The notes under the pieces: generated by a model
Told to the model about the DNA's origin: nothing
Database searches by the model: none
The model's input: only the letters and a program-made list of their open reading frames with translations
Made by a program: the position numbers and the translations under genes
In this document: piece by piece, positions 1-8,274 of the stretch
How positions within the stretch are numbered: the stretch's first letter is position 1
How the letters are laid out: the number at the start of each line of letters is the position of its first letter
Assembly: GCA_947500295.1 (NCBI GenBank)
Contig: CANMRM010000006.1
Location: 62,001 to 126,000, forward strand
Direction: 5' to 3'
DNA: 64,000 nucleotides
DNA from: an uncultured Kordiimonas sp.
GTDB lineage: Bacteria > Pseudomonadota > Alphaproteobacteria > Sphingomonadales > Kordiimonadaceae

Positions 1-948
1 AAAGCCGAAGCAGAAAAGCAGGCACAGGAGAAGGAGCAGCTGGAGGAACAGCGTCGTGCAGATGAAAAGGCCAAGGCAGAGGCAATGGCCGCAGAAGAAA
101 AACGCAATGCGATGGCTGAACTCGCCAACAAATTCGAGCAAAATGTGAAAAGTGTTGTCAGCCAAGTATCCACATCTGCAGAGCAGATGCAGGCTACAGC
201 GAAAGGCATGGCTTCGAATGCTCAGGAAACAGGCGAGCGTTCAAATGCTGTTGCGGCGGCATCTGAAGAAGCGACCGTGAATGTTCAAACCGTTGCGTCA
301 GCGGCTGAAGAACTCGCCGCCTCGATCGAGGAAATTGGCAGGCAAGTAGGCCAGTCCAGCCAGATTGCGTCGTCGGCAGTAAATGAAGTCGAGAAAAGTA
401 CATCAACCGTGCAAAGTCTTGCCGCCGCCGCACAAAAGATTGGCGATGTGGTTGATTTGATCAGTGACATAGCCGAGCAAACCAATTTGCTGGCACTGAA
501 TGCCACGATAGAGGCCGCCCGGGCGGGTGAAAGCGGCAAAGGCTTTGCCGTTGTTGCCTCTGAGGTAAAATCGCTGGCTAGTCAAACAGCCAAAGCCACA
601 GAGGATATTTCTGCACAGATTGGTAGCATCCAAAGGGAAAGTGAAAGCACTGTAAGCGCTATCGATAGCATTCGCAGGGTTATTGATGAAATGAATGAAA
701 TTGCGACGACAATTTCCGATTCTGTGGATCAGCAATCATCTGCAACAGGCGAGATATCGCGTAGCGTTCAGGAAGCCGCAGCCGGCACTCAGGAAGTGAC
801 ATCAAACATTGCAAACGTTAGTTCTTCAGCGAACGAAACTGGAAGTGGTGCGGAAGAGGTGCTTACCGTTGCAGGCGCGCTTTCGGAACATGCCCGCAGC
901 ATGTCATTCGCCGTTGATGATTTTCTGGCCAATGTTAGAACGGCTTGA
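1..948 (+). CDS. methyl-accepting chemotaxis protein, C-terminal part (5' end outside window)
   Basis: The reading frame is open from base 1, so the sensor, membrane and HAMP segments lie upstream of the window. What remains is a charged Lys/Glu/Ala-rich helix (about residues 1-40) and the cytoplasmic signalling domain, a long coiled coil. The hairpin tip is highly conserved: it contains [20 protein letters not shown], followed by [19 protein letters not shown]. In this family the tip binds CheW and CheA and controls flagellar rotation; flanking Ala/Ser/Glu-rich helices carry adaptation sites. No CheW/CheB-docking pentapeptide is visible at the C-terminus, which ends [10 protein letters not shown]. 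No other chemotaxis gene lies within the window. The family call is secure; the ligand cannot be known because the sensor domain is missing. Confidence 0.96.
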   Translation, partial: KAEAEKQAQEKEQLEEQRRADEKAKAEAMAAEEKRNAMAELANKFEQNVKSVVSQVSTSAEQMQATAKGMASNAQETGERSNAVAAASEEATVNVQTVASAAEELAASIEEIGRQVGQSSQIASSAVNEVEKSTSTVQSLAAAAQKIGDVVDLISDIAEQTNLLALNATIEAARAGESGKGFAVVASEVKSLASQTAKATEDISAQIGSIQRESESTVSAIDSIRRVIDEMNEIATTISDSVDQQSSATGEISRSVQEAAAGTQEVTSNIANVSSSANETGSGAEEVLTVAGALSEHARSMSFAVDDFLANVRTA

Positions 949-1019
949 GGTGCCTATGTTAGGTTCTGCTTCAAGGCTAGGTTCTGTCTTAATCATGTGG
1001 TGATATCCGGAAACGCTTC

Positions 1020-1100
1020 ATGACAACAGAAATGCAGCAGAAACTACGCCAAGGAGAGGGCCGTGTCGTCGTCGCCTTGTCAGAGCATCAGCGCATTTGA
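1020..1100 (+). pseudogene. short ORF cut at the left repeat junction
   Basis: An ATG with a GGA-containing leader starts a 26-codon frame (MTTEMQQKLRQGEGRVVVAL...) that runs into the left copy of the 129-bp direct repeat at 1093 and stops three codons later. The first 24 codons have protein-like composition, so this may be the start of a gene truncated when the repeat arrived. I do not recognise the family, and the ORF is short enough to be chance. Confidence 0.2.
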
Positions 1101-1221
1101 CGGTGGTTTGACGTTTGCTTCTCTAAAAAGGCTCCTGAAAAGGAGACCTGATTCATGAAAAGAAACTTAAGAAAAATGATAGTTGCCGTTGCGGTGGTGT
1201 TGGTCACGAGCAGCACCAGTT
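1093..1221 (+). repeat. 129-bp direct repeat, left copy
   Basis: This segment is identical to 15573-15701 except at two positions (1192 and 1195). It begins GCATTTGACGGTGG and covers a leader with ribosome binding site AAGGAGA plus the first 22 codons of a secreted hydrolase. Identity stops abruptly at both ends. The two copies are in the same orientation, 14,480 bp apart. Confidence 0.95.
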
Positions 1222-1226
1222 ACTAA
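1155..1226 (+). pseudogene. truncated 5' copy of the secreted alpha/beta hydrolase gene at 15635
   Basis: A 23-codon frame encodes a signal-peptide-like MKRNLRKMIVAVAVVLVTSS and stops at TAA (1224-1226), exactly where similarity to the intact gene at 15635 is lost. The intact copy continues with FACTYVQQ and a full hydrolase domain. With a good Shine-Dalgarno sequence it could still be translated into a short hydrophobic peptide, but it is best read as a broken duplicate. Confidence 0.85.
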
Positions 1227-1428
1227 TTTTTCATGACCGGTGTTTCAATTGACTATATCGAGATCATGATCCTCAAAGAAACGGAAAAATCGCTGAAGTT
1301 CGCTCTGTTTTTGCCCTTGATGACATTGCCACAAGTTCTTGCAATCGCTTGTTTGATGAACAACGTGTAACGGATTAGTGTACCAGAAGGCCTTGACGGC
1401 GCATGCGGAATTGGGAACAACTGTAGGT

Positions 1429-1800
1429 ATGAAAAGACAAGGCAACATGGTTTCAGCCTTTACGCGCGCGCTACTGGTGTGCGCTGCCATGATTGCTTTT
1501 GCCTTTTCGTCAAGCGCACTACCTATGCCGCAAAACGCTATGTCAGCCGAAATTGTAAAAGGTATGGACGCTGCCATGGATCACTGCGCGCAGCAAGATG
1601 CGCAAGAGGCCGGTGACGAAGACATGGGTTGCTGCGAGGTCGAGGCCTGCAGTTGCCCCTGTATGTCGATTTCAGTGCTTGAAGTAGGCGTTGCTGCGCA
1701 TGCCCAGTCACATGATCACGGCCCGTCCGATCCCGAATTGGATGGTATCAGCCCGGCTGGATTATTATCCGGTATTCTTAAGCCACCGCCCATTTCCTGA
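1429..1800 (+). CDS. small exported Cys/His-rich protein at head of copper efflux operon
   Basis: The 123-aa product begins MKRQGNMVSAFTRALLVCAA, a typical Sec signal peptide ending near SSSALP. The mature part has a cysteine cluster (CCEVEACSCPC, about residues 70-80) and a later HDHG motif, so metal binding is likely. It sits about 75 bp upstream of the cusC-like gene on the same strand, and small Met/Cys/His-rich periplasmic proteins often precede CusCBA-type pumps. A role as periplasmic copper/silver-binding or sensing protein is inferred, not shown. A second start at 1447 (leader AAGACAAGG) is equally possible; an upstream GTG at 1378 would spoil the signal peptide. No named family was recognised with confidence. 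Confidence 0.75.
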   Translation: MKRQGNMVSAFTRALLVCAAMIAFAFSSSALPMPQNAMSAEIVKGMDAAMDHCAQQDAQEAGDEDMGCCEVEACSCPCMSISVLEVGVAAHAQSHDHGPSDPELDGISPAGLLSGILKPPPIS

Positions 1801-1874
1801 ATAGTTTTCGAACGACAACGGTTGGTTGCCCTGCTGCACCTGCCGCCTGCTGCTTTTGACTATTGGAAATGGAT

Positions 1875-3125
1875 ATGTTCAGGATTCTACATCCTTTTGG
1901 GGGCGCCGCCCTTGCCGTAATGGTGTGTGTGCAAACACAAGCCTCAGATCAAGTATTAACTCTGGCCGACGCGATCGACCTTGCCGTAACCCAAGATGAC
2001 CCGAGTGTTAGTCAATTTCGGGCTCAGGCTCAAAGTCAGCGAGAAACAGCGGAGGCAGACGCGCAGCTACCAGACCCGCGTGTGCGGTTTGGCATCGCCA
2101 ACCTTGCCACCGACACTTTCAACTTTAACCAAGAACCAATGACTCAACTGCAGTTTGGCGTGCACCAAACCATACCAACTGCAGGCCGCAGGCGATTTCA
2201 ACGAGCAAGAGGGGAAGCAAACGGTGAGGTGCTGGACCAGATGGCTGCAGCGCGGGCTTTGATACTGACCATGGAAATCGAAAACCTTTGGCTTAAGCTC
2301 TTAAACCTGCAGGCGACGCAACTGGTCGTAAAGGATAAGAAGCAGAGGCTTAATGAACTTCTGAGGGCGCTTAGTTCACGGTACGAAACGGGTCAATCTT
2401 CCGCTCAAGCAGTTCTCGCTATGGAAGCTGAACTTGCGATCATAGATGATCGGCTTCAGAGCCTCATCCAAACCGAAGAGGCATTGCGCGCGTTATTCTC
2501 GCGGTACATTGGTGTCGAAGCGGCGCGGCGCTCAGTTTCTGGTTCTTACAGTGACGTCACAGTGCCGGCAGCTCTACCTATTCTCGAGCAACGAATCATG
2601 GACCATCCCGAGTTGCTGCAGGAACAGGCTCGTATTCGAGCATCCGAGCACTCGGTATCGCTTGCACAGGAAAGCTATAAGCCGAATTGGGGAGTTGATT
2701 TAGGGTATGGCTATCGTGCCGCTGGCCGCGCCGACTTCGCGTCTGCAATGGTTACACTTGATGTGCCAATTTTTACAGCCAAGCGTCAGGACAAGCGATT
2801 GTCTGCTGCAAAACAAAACCGGCAGGCTGCCCGCCTCAGCCTCCAGGCCAAAGAACTTGAAATGGTCAAGAACATTCGGGCTTCACATGCAGTTTGGCAA
2901 AAATCGGCCGACCGTATAGTGCTTTACGAAACTGTTGTCCTTCAACGCGCCATGTCAGCAAGCGACGCCTCCGAAAATGCTTACGCATCAGGCACGGCTG
3001 ACTTTGCTGAAATTATCAGAACGCATCTTAGTGAATTGGACGCCAGACTAAAGCTCGAGGCTATCCGGCTTGAACGCGCTCTCGCTCAAACACAATTGAA
3101 TTACTACGCAGGAGGCCGCTCATGA
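1875..3125 (+). CDS. cusC: TolC-family outer-membrane factor of a copper/silver efflux pump (CusC-like)
   Basis: The product of about 416 aa has a signal peptide (MFRILHPFGGAALAVMVCVQ, ending near TQAS) and two TolC/OEP repeats made of long amphipathic helices, with Ala/Gln/Arg-rich heptads around residues 40-200 and 230-410. In this family a trimer forms the outer-membrane channel and periplasmic tunnel of an RND pump. The stop codon overlaps the ATG of the next gene (ATGA at 3122-3125), indicating translational coupling to the adaptor. The start is chosen at 1875 because a GGA lies 7 bases upstream; in-frame alternatives are ATG 1869 and TTG 1863. The cus assignment rests on the adaptor and pump that follow. 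Confidence 0.9.
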   Translation: MFRILHPFGGAALAVMVCVQTQASDQVLTLADAIDLAVTQDDPSVSQFRAQAQSQRETAEADAQLPDPRVRFGIANLATDTFNFNQEPMTQLQFGVHQTIPTAGRRRFQRARGEANGEVLDQMAAARALILTMEIENLWLKLLNLQATQLVVKDKKQRLNELLRALSSRYETGQSSAQAVLAMEAELAIIDDRLQSLIQTEEALRALFSRYIGVEAARRSVSGSYSDVTVPAALPILEQRIMDHPELLQEQARIRASEHSVSLAQESYKPNWGVDLGYGYRAAGRADFASAMVTLDVPIFTAKRQDKRLSAAKQNRQAARLSLQAKELEMVKNIRASHAVWQKSADRIVLYETVVLQRAMSASDASENAYASGTADFAEIIRTHLSELDARLKLEAIRLERALAQTQLNYYAGGRS

Positions 3126-4603
3126 CCCACACTGCAACGCGAACAAAAACAATCCTTGGCAACTTGGCTGTACTCGCTATTGGTGTCGCCGTTGGCTATT
3201 TCCTGATCGGAGGAGGGAATGATCGTCAACTAGACACTCCCCCGGCCGGCAAAGAAAAAGAGGTCGCATACTGGGTAGCCCCGATGGATCCCAACTATCG
3301 ACGCGATACGCCTGGCAAGTCACCAATGGGTATGGATCTAATTCCCGTTTTCGTCGGTGAAGAGCCCGGAGGCGAAGACATTGGATTTTCTGTTAGCCCG
3401 AATATTCTCGCAAGCTTGGGCGTGAAAACTGCCCCTGCCGAACGTTCAGAGTTCGCAACGCGCATCGATGCGACCGGACGCATTATGTATGACGAGACCC
3501 GCGTGATGCGGGTGCAAATTCGCAGCGAAGGGTGGGTGGAAAGCCTTGCCGTGCGTGCCATTGGGGAAACTGTACGGCAAAATGATCTCCTGTTCTCAAT
3601 TTATTCCCCGGAAATTGCCAGTGCATTGGCTGAGTTTGATCAGGCGCAGTCCTCTAATTCCGAACGGTTGAAGGCTCTGGCCCGTGGTCGCCTGAATGCA
3701 CTTGGGCTCAATGACCAGATGATTAAGAGCGCTGCCGAGAGTGGCGATTGGTCAAGACCAGTCAATATATCTTCCCCTGCCACCGGTGTAGTGACCAAAC
3801 TTGGTGTCAGGGAAGGCAGTCTGGCTGCAAAAAATACAGTTGCTTTCGAGATCACGGATGCCAGCAGTGTTTGGTTAATCGCTGACGTTTTCGAAAGCCA
3901 GGCGCCCGATGTTTTTGTGGGGCAGTCGGTTGAAGTAAGCGGTGTCGGTTACAGCGGTGAAGGTACTGTAGACTATATTTATCCGGAGCTTGATCCGATG
4001 CACCAGACCGTGCGGGCACGTATCGTTGTCCCCAACGAAGACGGCAAGCTAAGGGCAGGTCAGTTTTATGAGGCGCGATTGAGGTCAAAGTCCAGCAGAC
4101 AGCTCACGGTGCCGGATACCGCCATAATTCGGCTTGGCAGTAGCAATCGAGTCATCGTCGACTATGGCGACGGACAATTCCAGGCTGCGGAAGTAGAGCT
4201 CGGTGCAACATCATCAGGACGCACGGTGATTAAAGCAGGCCTGGAGGAAGGCGAACAGGTCGTCATCAGCGGACAGTTTATGCTCGACAGCGAAAGCAGT
4301 TTCATCGGTGCCGAGCTGAGAATGGTCGGCAAGGATGCGGCAGAAGCCCCCGAAACTGCAGCTTTTGCGGTAGGCACAATCAACTCAGTTGATCCCGAAA
4401 GTCGTGTCGCCAATGTCAGCCACCCTGTAATACCTGAAATCGGCTTGTCCGCTATGACAATGGACATGTTGGTCGTTGACGATGTTGAACTTGAAAACAT
4501 ACCTGTTCCTTCTCGAGTCCATTTTGGCGTCGGGCAACTGGCGTCGGGTGGCTATGTGATCACCGTTATCCATGTGATGTCAGACAGCATGGAGGGTATG
4601 TAG
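3122..4603 (+). CDS. cusB: periplasmic adaptor of copper/silver RND pump with C-terminal CusF domain (CusB-CusF fusion)
   Basis: This 493-aa membrane fusion protein has an N-terminal membrane anchor (about 10-30) and a Met-containing heavy-metal motif at 50-76 (APMDP...PGKSPMGMDLIP). The three Met positions correspond to those of E. coli CusB. Barrel-sandwich, alpha-hairpin and beta-barrel domains follow (about 85-400). Residues 418-490 form an additional CusF-like OB fold with H434, M445 and M447 in the CusF spacing H-x10-M-x-M. The Trp that caps Cu(I) in E. coli CusF is Leu442 here. In known systems CusB passes Cu(I)/Ag(I) from CusF to CusA; here chaperone and adaptor are one chain. It overlaps cusC by 4 bp and ends 2 bp before cusA. 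Confidence 0.95.
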   Translation: MTHTATRTKTILGNLAVLAIGVAVGYFLIGGGNDRQLDTPPAGKEKEVAYWVAPMDPNYRRDTPGKSPMGMDLIPVFVGEEPGGEDIGFSVSPNILASLGVKTAPAERSEFATRIDATGRIMYDETRVMRVQIRSEGWVESLAVRAIGETVRQNDLLFSIYSPEIASALAEFDQAQSSNSERLKALARGRLNALGLNDQMIKSAAESGDWSRPVNISSPATGVVTKLGVREGSLAAKNTVAFEITDASSVWLIADVFESQAPDVFVGQSVEVSGVGYSGEGTVDYIYPELDPMHQTVRARIVVPNEDGKLRAGQFYEARLRSKSSRQLTVPDTAIIRLGSSNRVIVDYGDGQFQAAEVELGATSSGRTVIKAGLEEGEQVVISGQFMLDSESSFIGAELRMVGKDAAEAPETAAFAVGTINSVDPESRVANVSHPVIPEIGLSAMTMDMLVVDDVELENIPVPSRVHFGVGQLASGGYVITVIHVMSDSMEGM

Positions 4604-4605
4604 CC

Positions 4606-7600
4606 ATGATTAAGGCTGTGATTGCTGCCTCTATTAACCAGCGAGTGCTTGTCCTTCTGGTAGCATTTTTGGTCGTCATCGGTGGCGTACTCGCCGTTCG
4701 CCAGACACCATTGGACGCCATTCCTGACCTGTCAGATGTGCAGGTAATCGTCAAAACAAGCTATGCAGGCCAAGCCCCTCAGGTGGTGGAAGACCAAATC
4801 ACCTACCCACTGACGACGGCAATGCTGGCTGTTCCCAAAGCAACCACCGTGCGCGGATACAGCTTCTTTGGTGATAGTTATGTTTACATTTTGTTCGAAG
4901 ACGGTACGGACCTGTATTGGGCGCGCTCTCGAGTGCTTGAATTTTTGTCTCAGGTTCGTGGAAGCCTGCCAGCCGAAGCTGTGCCTGAATTGGGCCCAGA
5001 CGCGACTGGCGTCGGCTGGGTTTATCAATATGCTTTAATTGACCGTAGTGGCCAGCATAGTCTGGACGACTTGACCAGCCTGCAAAATTGGTTTCTGAAG
5101 TACGAACTTCAGAGCGTCGAGGGCGTATCAGAAGTAGCAACGGTAGGTGGTATGGTCAGGCAATATCAGGTTGTCGTTGATCCGGTACGCCTGCACCAAT
5201 TCAATTTGGCATTCGCCGAAGTCCGAAACGCCATCCGCGCCGGTACCATGGAAGCTGGCGGTAGCGTTATCGAAATGGCTGAGGCGGAATACATGGTCCG
5301 GGCACGGGGCTATATCGAGGACCTGGAGACCATCCGCGACCTTCCCATCCGAGGCTCGCGCGAAGGGACGCCGTTGCTGCTTCGAGATGTTGCAACTGTA
5401 ACCGAAGGCCCGCAAATGAGGCGTGGCGTTACTGACCTGAACGGTGATGGTGAGGCCGTTGGCGGCGTGATCATCATGCGCTACGGCGAAAATGCCATGG
5501 CTACGATTGGTGCTGTCAAAGACAAGCTGGCGGAGCTGGAGCGCAGTCTTCCAGAGGGAGTTGAAATATTTGAAGTCTACGATCGGTCCAGCCTTATTGA
5601 ACGTGCGATTGAGACCTTGCAAGGCAAACTCGTGGAAGAGTTTATTGTGGTCTCACTGGTATGCATGATCTTTCTGTTGCACGTGCGGTCTTCTCTTGTG
5701 ATCATTCTTTCCTTGCCACTCGGCATTTTAGCAGCGTTTGTTGTCCTCAACCTTCAGGGCCTAAACGCAAATATTATGTCGCTTGGGGGCATTGCAATTG
5801 CAATCGGCGCTATGGTTGATGCCGCGATTGTCATGATCGAAGCCCTACACAAACGGATCGAGAAAGAGCCGATAACCAAGGAGAATCGCTGGCGTATCGT
5901 CCGAGAGGCAACAAGTTCGGTTGGGCCCGCACTCTTTTTCTCTCTATTGATTATCACCGTGAGTTTCATGCCTGTTTTTGCACTGGAAGCACAGGAGGGT
6001 CGGTTGTTCAAACCGCTCGCATTCACTAAAACCTATGCCATGGCATCGGCGGCATTGCTTTCGATTACGGTGGTGCCTGTTCTGATGGGGTATCTGATCC
6101 GCGGAAAAATAAAGCCCGAGCACAGCAATCCGCTCAATCGTGGTCTTGCTCTGTTGTACCGCCCTTTATTGAACGCAACGCTGAGGTTTCCAAAATTTGC
6201 AGTATTCCTCGCCGCAGCCATTGCCGCGACCGCGATTTACCCAGCCGGTAAACTCGGTAGCGAATTTATGCCTGAACTTGCGGAGGGTGATTTCCTATAT
6301 ATGCCGAGCGCATTCCCGGGTATCTCAATCGGAAAAGCAAGACAGTTGTTGCAGCAGACGGATCGCATGATCATGACAGTGCCAGAAGTTGAATCCGCCT
6401 ACGGCAAGGCAGGGCGTGCAGGTACTGCTACTGACCCTGCACCTCTAACAATGATCGAAACAACCGTTCGCTTGAAACCCCGCGGCGAGTGGCGCGAGGG
6501 TATGACGCTGGAGAAAATCAAGCAAGAGCTGGACGCGTCTGTTCAGGTGCCAGGTTTGACCAACGCTTGGGTTATGCCAATCAAAGGGCGTATCGACATG
6601 CTGGCAACCGGCATCAAAACGCCGATTGGCGTCAAGATCGCCGGGCCCGATTTAGCGCAGATTTCTATGATCGGTGAGGACCTGGAAAGAATTCTTTCAA
6701 ACGTGCCAGATACAGCTTCTGTTTACTCTGAACGGGTAGTTGGTGGCCGCTACATTGATATTGATATTCGCCGTGATGCTGCAGCGCGATACGGTATGAA
6801 TATCGCTGACGTGCACGAAATTGTCCGGTCTGCTATCGGTGGCATGCAGGTGGCGGAAACGATAGAAGGCCGCGAACGCTACCCGATAAATGTGCGCTTC
6901 CCACGTGATTCTCGTAATTCTCCTGACGCCTTGCGTAACTTGCCGCTTGTGACCAAAACAGGCGCTCATGTGCGGCTGGGAGATATGACAACCATCGTGG
7001 TGGCAGATGGCCCAGGCATGATCCGAAGCGAAAATGCGCGTCCCAACGGTTGGGTTTATGTGGATGTTACCACAAGCGATATCGGAACTTACGTCAGGCA
7101 GGCGCAGCGGGTGGTCAATGCGTCGCTTGATTTACCTGCGGGGTATTCCCTGACTTGGTCAGGCCAGTTTGAGTTTATGGAACGGGCCAAAGACCGTTTA
7201 AAACTCATAGTGCCTTTCACTATTGCGCTGATCGTCATGATCCTTTTCCTCGCTTTCAGGCGGGCTCAGGACGTTGCCCTTGTTCTACTAAGTTTGCCGC
7301 TAGCACTCAGTGGCGGTGTTTGGTTGCTTTATCTGCTCGATTACAATTTGTCGATTGCCGTGGCGGTCGGCTTCATTGCCCTCGCGGGTGTTGCTGTGGA
7401 ACTGGCCGTCGTCATGATTATGTTCTTGAATGAGGCCCTCAAGGAGAAGCAGTCCTTTGACGGAGGTATTTCGCTGACCGATGTGCGTGCGGCCGTGATT
7501 GAAGGCGCCTTGATGCGGCTTCGGCCCATTGTGATGACAGTCATTACCATCTTTGCCGGGCTGTTGCCCATCATGCTTGGAAGCGGCACGGGCTCTGAGG

Positions 7601-7749
7601 TAATGCGCCGTATCGCAGCCCCGATGGTTGGTGGTATGGCTAGCGCCATCGTTTTGACTGTCATTGTAATCCCTGCACTTTTTTACCTGCTCCACCTTCG
7701 TCAAGCTAACCACACATCTCAACCGCTCAAGCGGGAGGCAGAAGCATGA
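4606..7749 (+). CDS. cusA: heavy-metal efflux RND transporter (CusA-like)
   Basis: At 1047 aa this has the full length of the HME-RND family: TM1 at about 14-32, a large periplasmic porter loop, a TM2-6 block near 335-480 containing GAMVDAAIVMIE, a second porter loop, and TM8-12 near 870-1030. The Met-bearing segments LYMPS and RIDMLATGIK match those used for Cu(I)/Ag(I) export in CusA. It is expected to export monovalent copper or silver from periplasm and cytoplasm using the proton gradient, together with the two preceding genes. Its last codons overlap the ATG of a truncated downstream frame (7746). Copper versus silver, or another soft metal, cannot be separated from sequence alone. Confidence 0.97.
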   Translation: MIKAVIAASINQRVLVLLVAFLVVIGGVLAVRQTPLDAIPDLSDVQVIVKTSYAGQAPQVVEDQITYPLTTAMLAVPKATTVRGYSFFGDSYVYILFEDGTDLYWARSRVLEFLSQVRGSLPAEAVPELGPDATGVGWVYQYALIDRSGQHSLDDLTSLQNWFLKYELQSVEGVSEVATVGGMVRQYQVVVDPVRLHQFNLAFAEVRNAIRAGTMEAGGSVIEMAEAEYMVRARGYIEDLETIRDLPIRGSREGTPLLLRDVATVTEGPQMRRGVTDLNGDGEAVGGVIIMRYGENAMATIGAVKDKLAELERSLPEGVEIFEVYDRSSLIERAIETLQGKLVEEFIVVSLVCMIFLLHVRSSLVIILSLPLGILAAFVVLNLQGLNANIMSLGGIAIAIGAMVDAAIVMIEALHKRIEKEPITKENRWRIVREATSSVGPALFFSLLIITVSFMPVFALEAQEGRLFKPLAFTKTYAMASAALLSITVVPVLMGYLIRGKIKPEHSNPLNRGLALLYRPLLNATLRFPKFAVFLAAAIAATAIYPAGKLGSEFMPELAEGDFLYMPSAFPGISIGKARQLLQQTDRMIMTVPEVESAYGKAGRAGTATDPAPLTMIETTVRLKPRGEWREGMTLEKIKQELDASVQVPGLTNAWVMPIKGRIDMLATGIKTPIGVKIAGPDLAQISMIGEDLERILSNVPDTASVYSERVVGGRYIDIDIRRDAAARYGMNIADVHEIVRSAIGGMQVAETIEGRERYPINVRFPRDSRNSPDALRNLPLVTKTGAHVRLGDMTTIVVADGPGMIRSENARPNGWVYVDVTTSDIGTYVRQAQRVVNASLDLPAGYSLTWSGQFEFMERAKDRLKLIVPFTIALIVMILFLAFRRAQDVALVLLSLPLALSGGVWLLYLLDYNLSIAVAVGFIALAGVAVELAVVMIMFLNEALKEKQSFDGGISLTDVRAAVIEGALMRLRPIVMTVITIFAGLLPIMLGSGTGSEVMRRIAAPMVGGMASAIVLTVIVIPALFYLLHLRQANHTSQPLKREAEA

Positions 7750-7823
7750 AAAAACTGCGGTTCTTTATTATCACCTCAAAAATTTATAAATGGGCGGGAC
7801 TTCAAATAGTTGATGCGGGCTAA
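7746..7823 (+). pseudogene. truncated last gene of the cus operon, possibly a PepSY membrane protein start
   Basis: An ATG overlapping the cusA stop (ATGA), preceded by a strong GGGAGG site, opens a 25-codon frame (MKKLRFFIITSKIYKWAG..., then LQIVDAG and stop). The coupling and ribosome site suggest a genuine operon gene whose body has been lost. The stretch SKIYKWAGLQI resembles the first helix of PepSY-associated membrane proteins, which often follow RND metal pumps, but this rests on a dozen residues. DNA after 7800 shows no continuation in any frame. Confidence 0.5.
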
Positions 7824-8274
7824 TGCTCGACCATCGGGATGATTAGGGGTGGGCCAAACTTAGCCAGGGAACTCGATGGATCGTGGTCGATGGTGCCTGG
7901 TCTTTGGGTATGCCCTCCGACGCGGCTGTCAGTGGCAAAGGCAGACATTATAGTGGTTCCATGTGAAGCCACTAAAGTGTCGTTCAAAGTAGATTTTGGT
8001 AATTTTGAGTTTTGGTAGGGTCGAAGGCCCAAATGAGTGGGCTGGCCGTCTAAAACGGCTTAAAATGAGTTTTGTAAATCAAAAGACTCGCTTAAAATTA
8101 CACACAAAAATTTCCAGTGAAATTCTTTATTATTATATTTCAATGCCTTAATGCCATACCAATCGAGCTCGTAACCTAGAGGCCGCAGGTTCAATTTTTG
8201 CTCCCAAAACCAATTCAACGCTCCCCAACGGGACCCTTTTTTACGTATATGGGCTACGAAGCAGGTTTGAACTG
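7824..8274. other. about 450 bp without a recognisable gene, partly AT-rich
   Basis: The stretch separates the cus operon from the convergent amidohydrolase. A minus-strand ORF of 70 codons (7820-8032) has no family likeness. The part from about 8060 to 8160 is strongly AT-rich. Two small dyads (GCCCA...TGGGC near 8020-8037 and GCCGT...ACGGC near 8045-8060) are present. A tRNA 3'-half remnant sits at 8167-8212. The overall look is a decayed insertion or deletion junction. Confidence 0.6.
8167..8212 (+). pseudogene. 3'-half tRNA remnant, resembling initiator tRNA-fMet
   Basis: The 46 bases look like the distal half of a tRNA. There is an anticodon-loop-like CTCGTAA, a 3' anticodon stem (CCTAG), a short variable region and a T arm (GCAGG, loop TTCAATT, TTTGC, pairing with two wobbles). 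An acceptor-strand-like TCCCAAA, a discriminator A and an encoded CCA follow. The order and spacing match what I recall of alphaproteobacterial initiator tRNA with scattered substitutions. The 5' half is absent, so it is not functional. Such 3' ends are common integration sites for genomic islands. Confidence 0.6.

Larger units (their letters stand above)
949..1428. other. 480-bp gene-poor stretch between chemoreceptor and copper operon
   Basis: Apart from the short ORF at 1020, the left repeat copy and the truncated hydrolase start, this stretch holds only a near-tandem TAGGTTCTG motif (about 959-987). Bases 1227-1428 contain no convincing gene or clear promoter. The operon promoter is presumably here, but no strong -35/-10 pair was found. 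Confidence 0.6.

Noticed and set aside
1245-1577. Minus-strand ORF of 110 codons upstream of the cus operon
   Set aside because: It lies opposite the start of the secreted Cys-rich protein, has no ribosome site or family likeness, and its C-terminal part only faintly recalls transposase ends.
7300-7722. Minus-strand ORFs of 140 and 107 codons inside cusA
   Set aside because: They overlap strongly conserved transmembrane segments of CusA, so the plus-strand reading is the real one.
7820-8032. Minus-strand 70-codon ORF in the gap after cusA
   Set aside because: No recognisable domain, no ribosome site and no support from neighbours; treated as part of decayed non-coding DNA.
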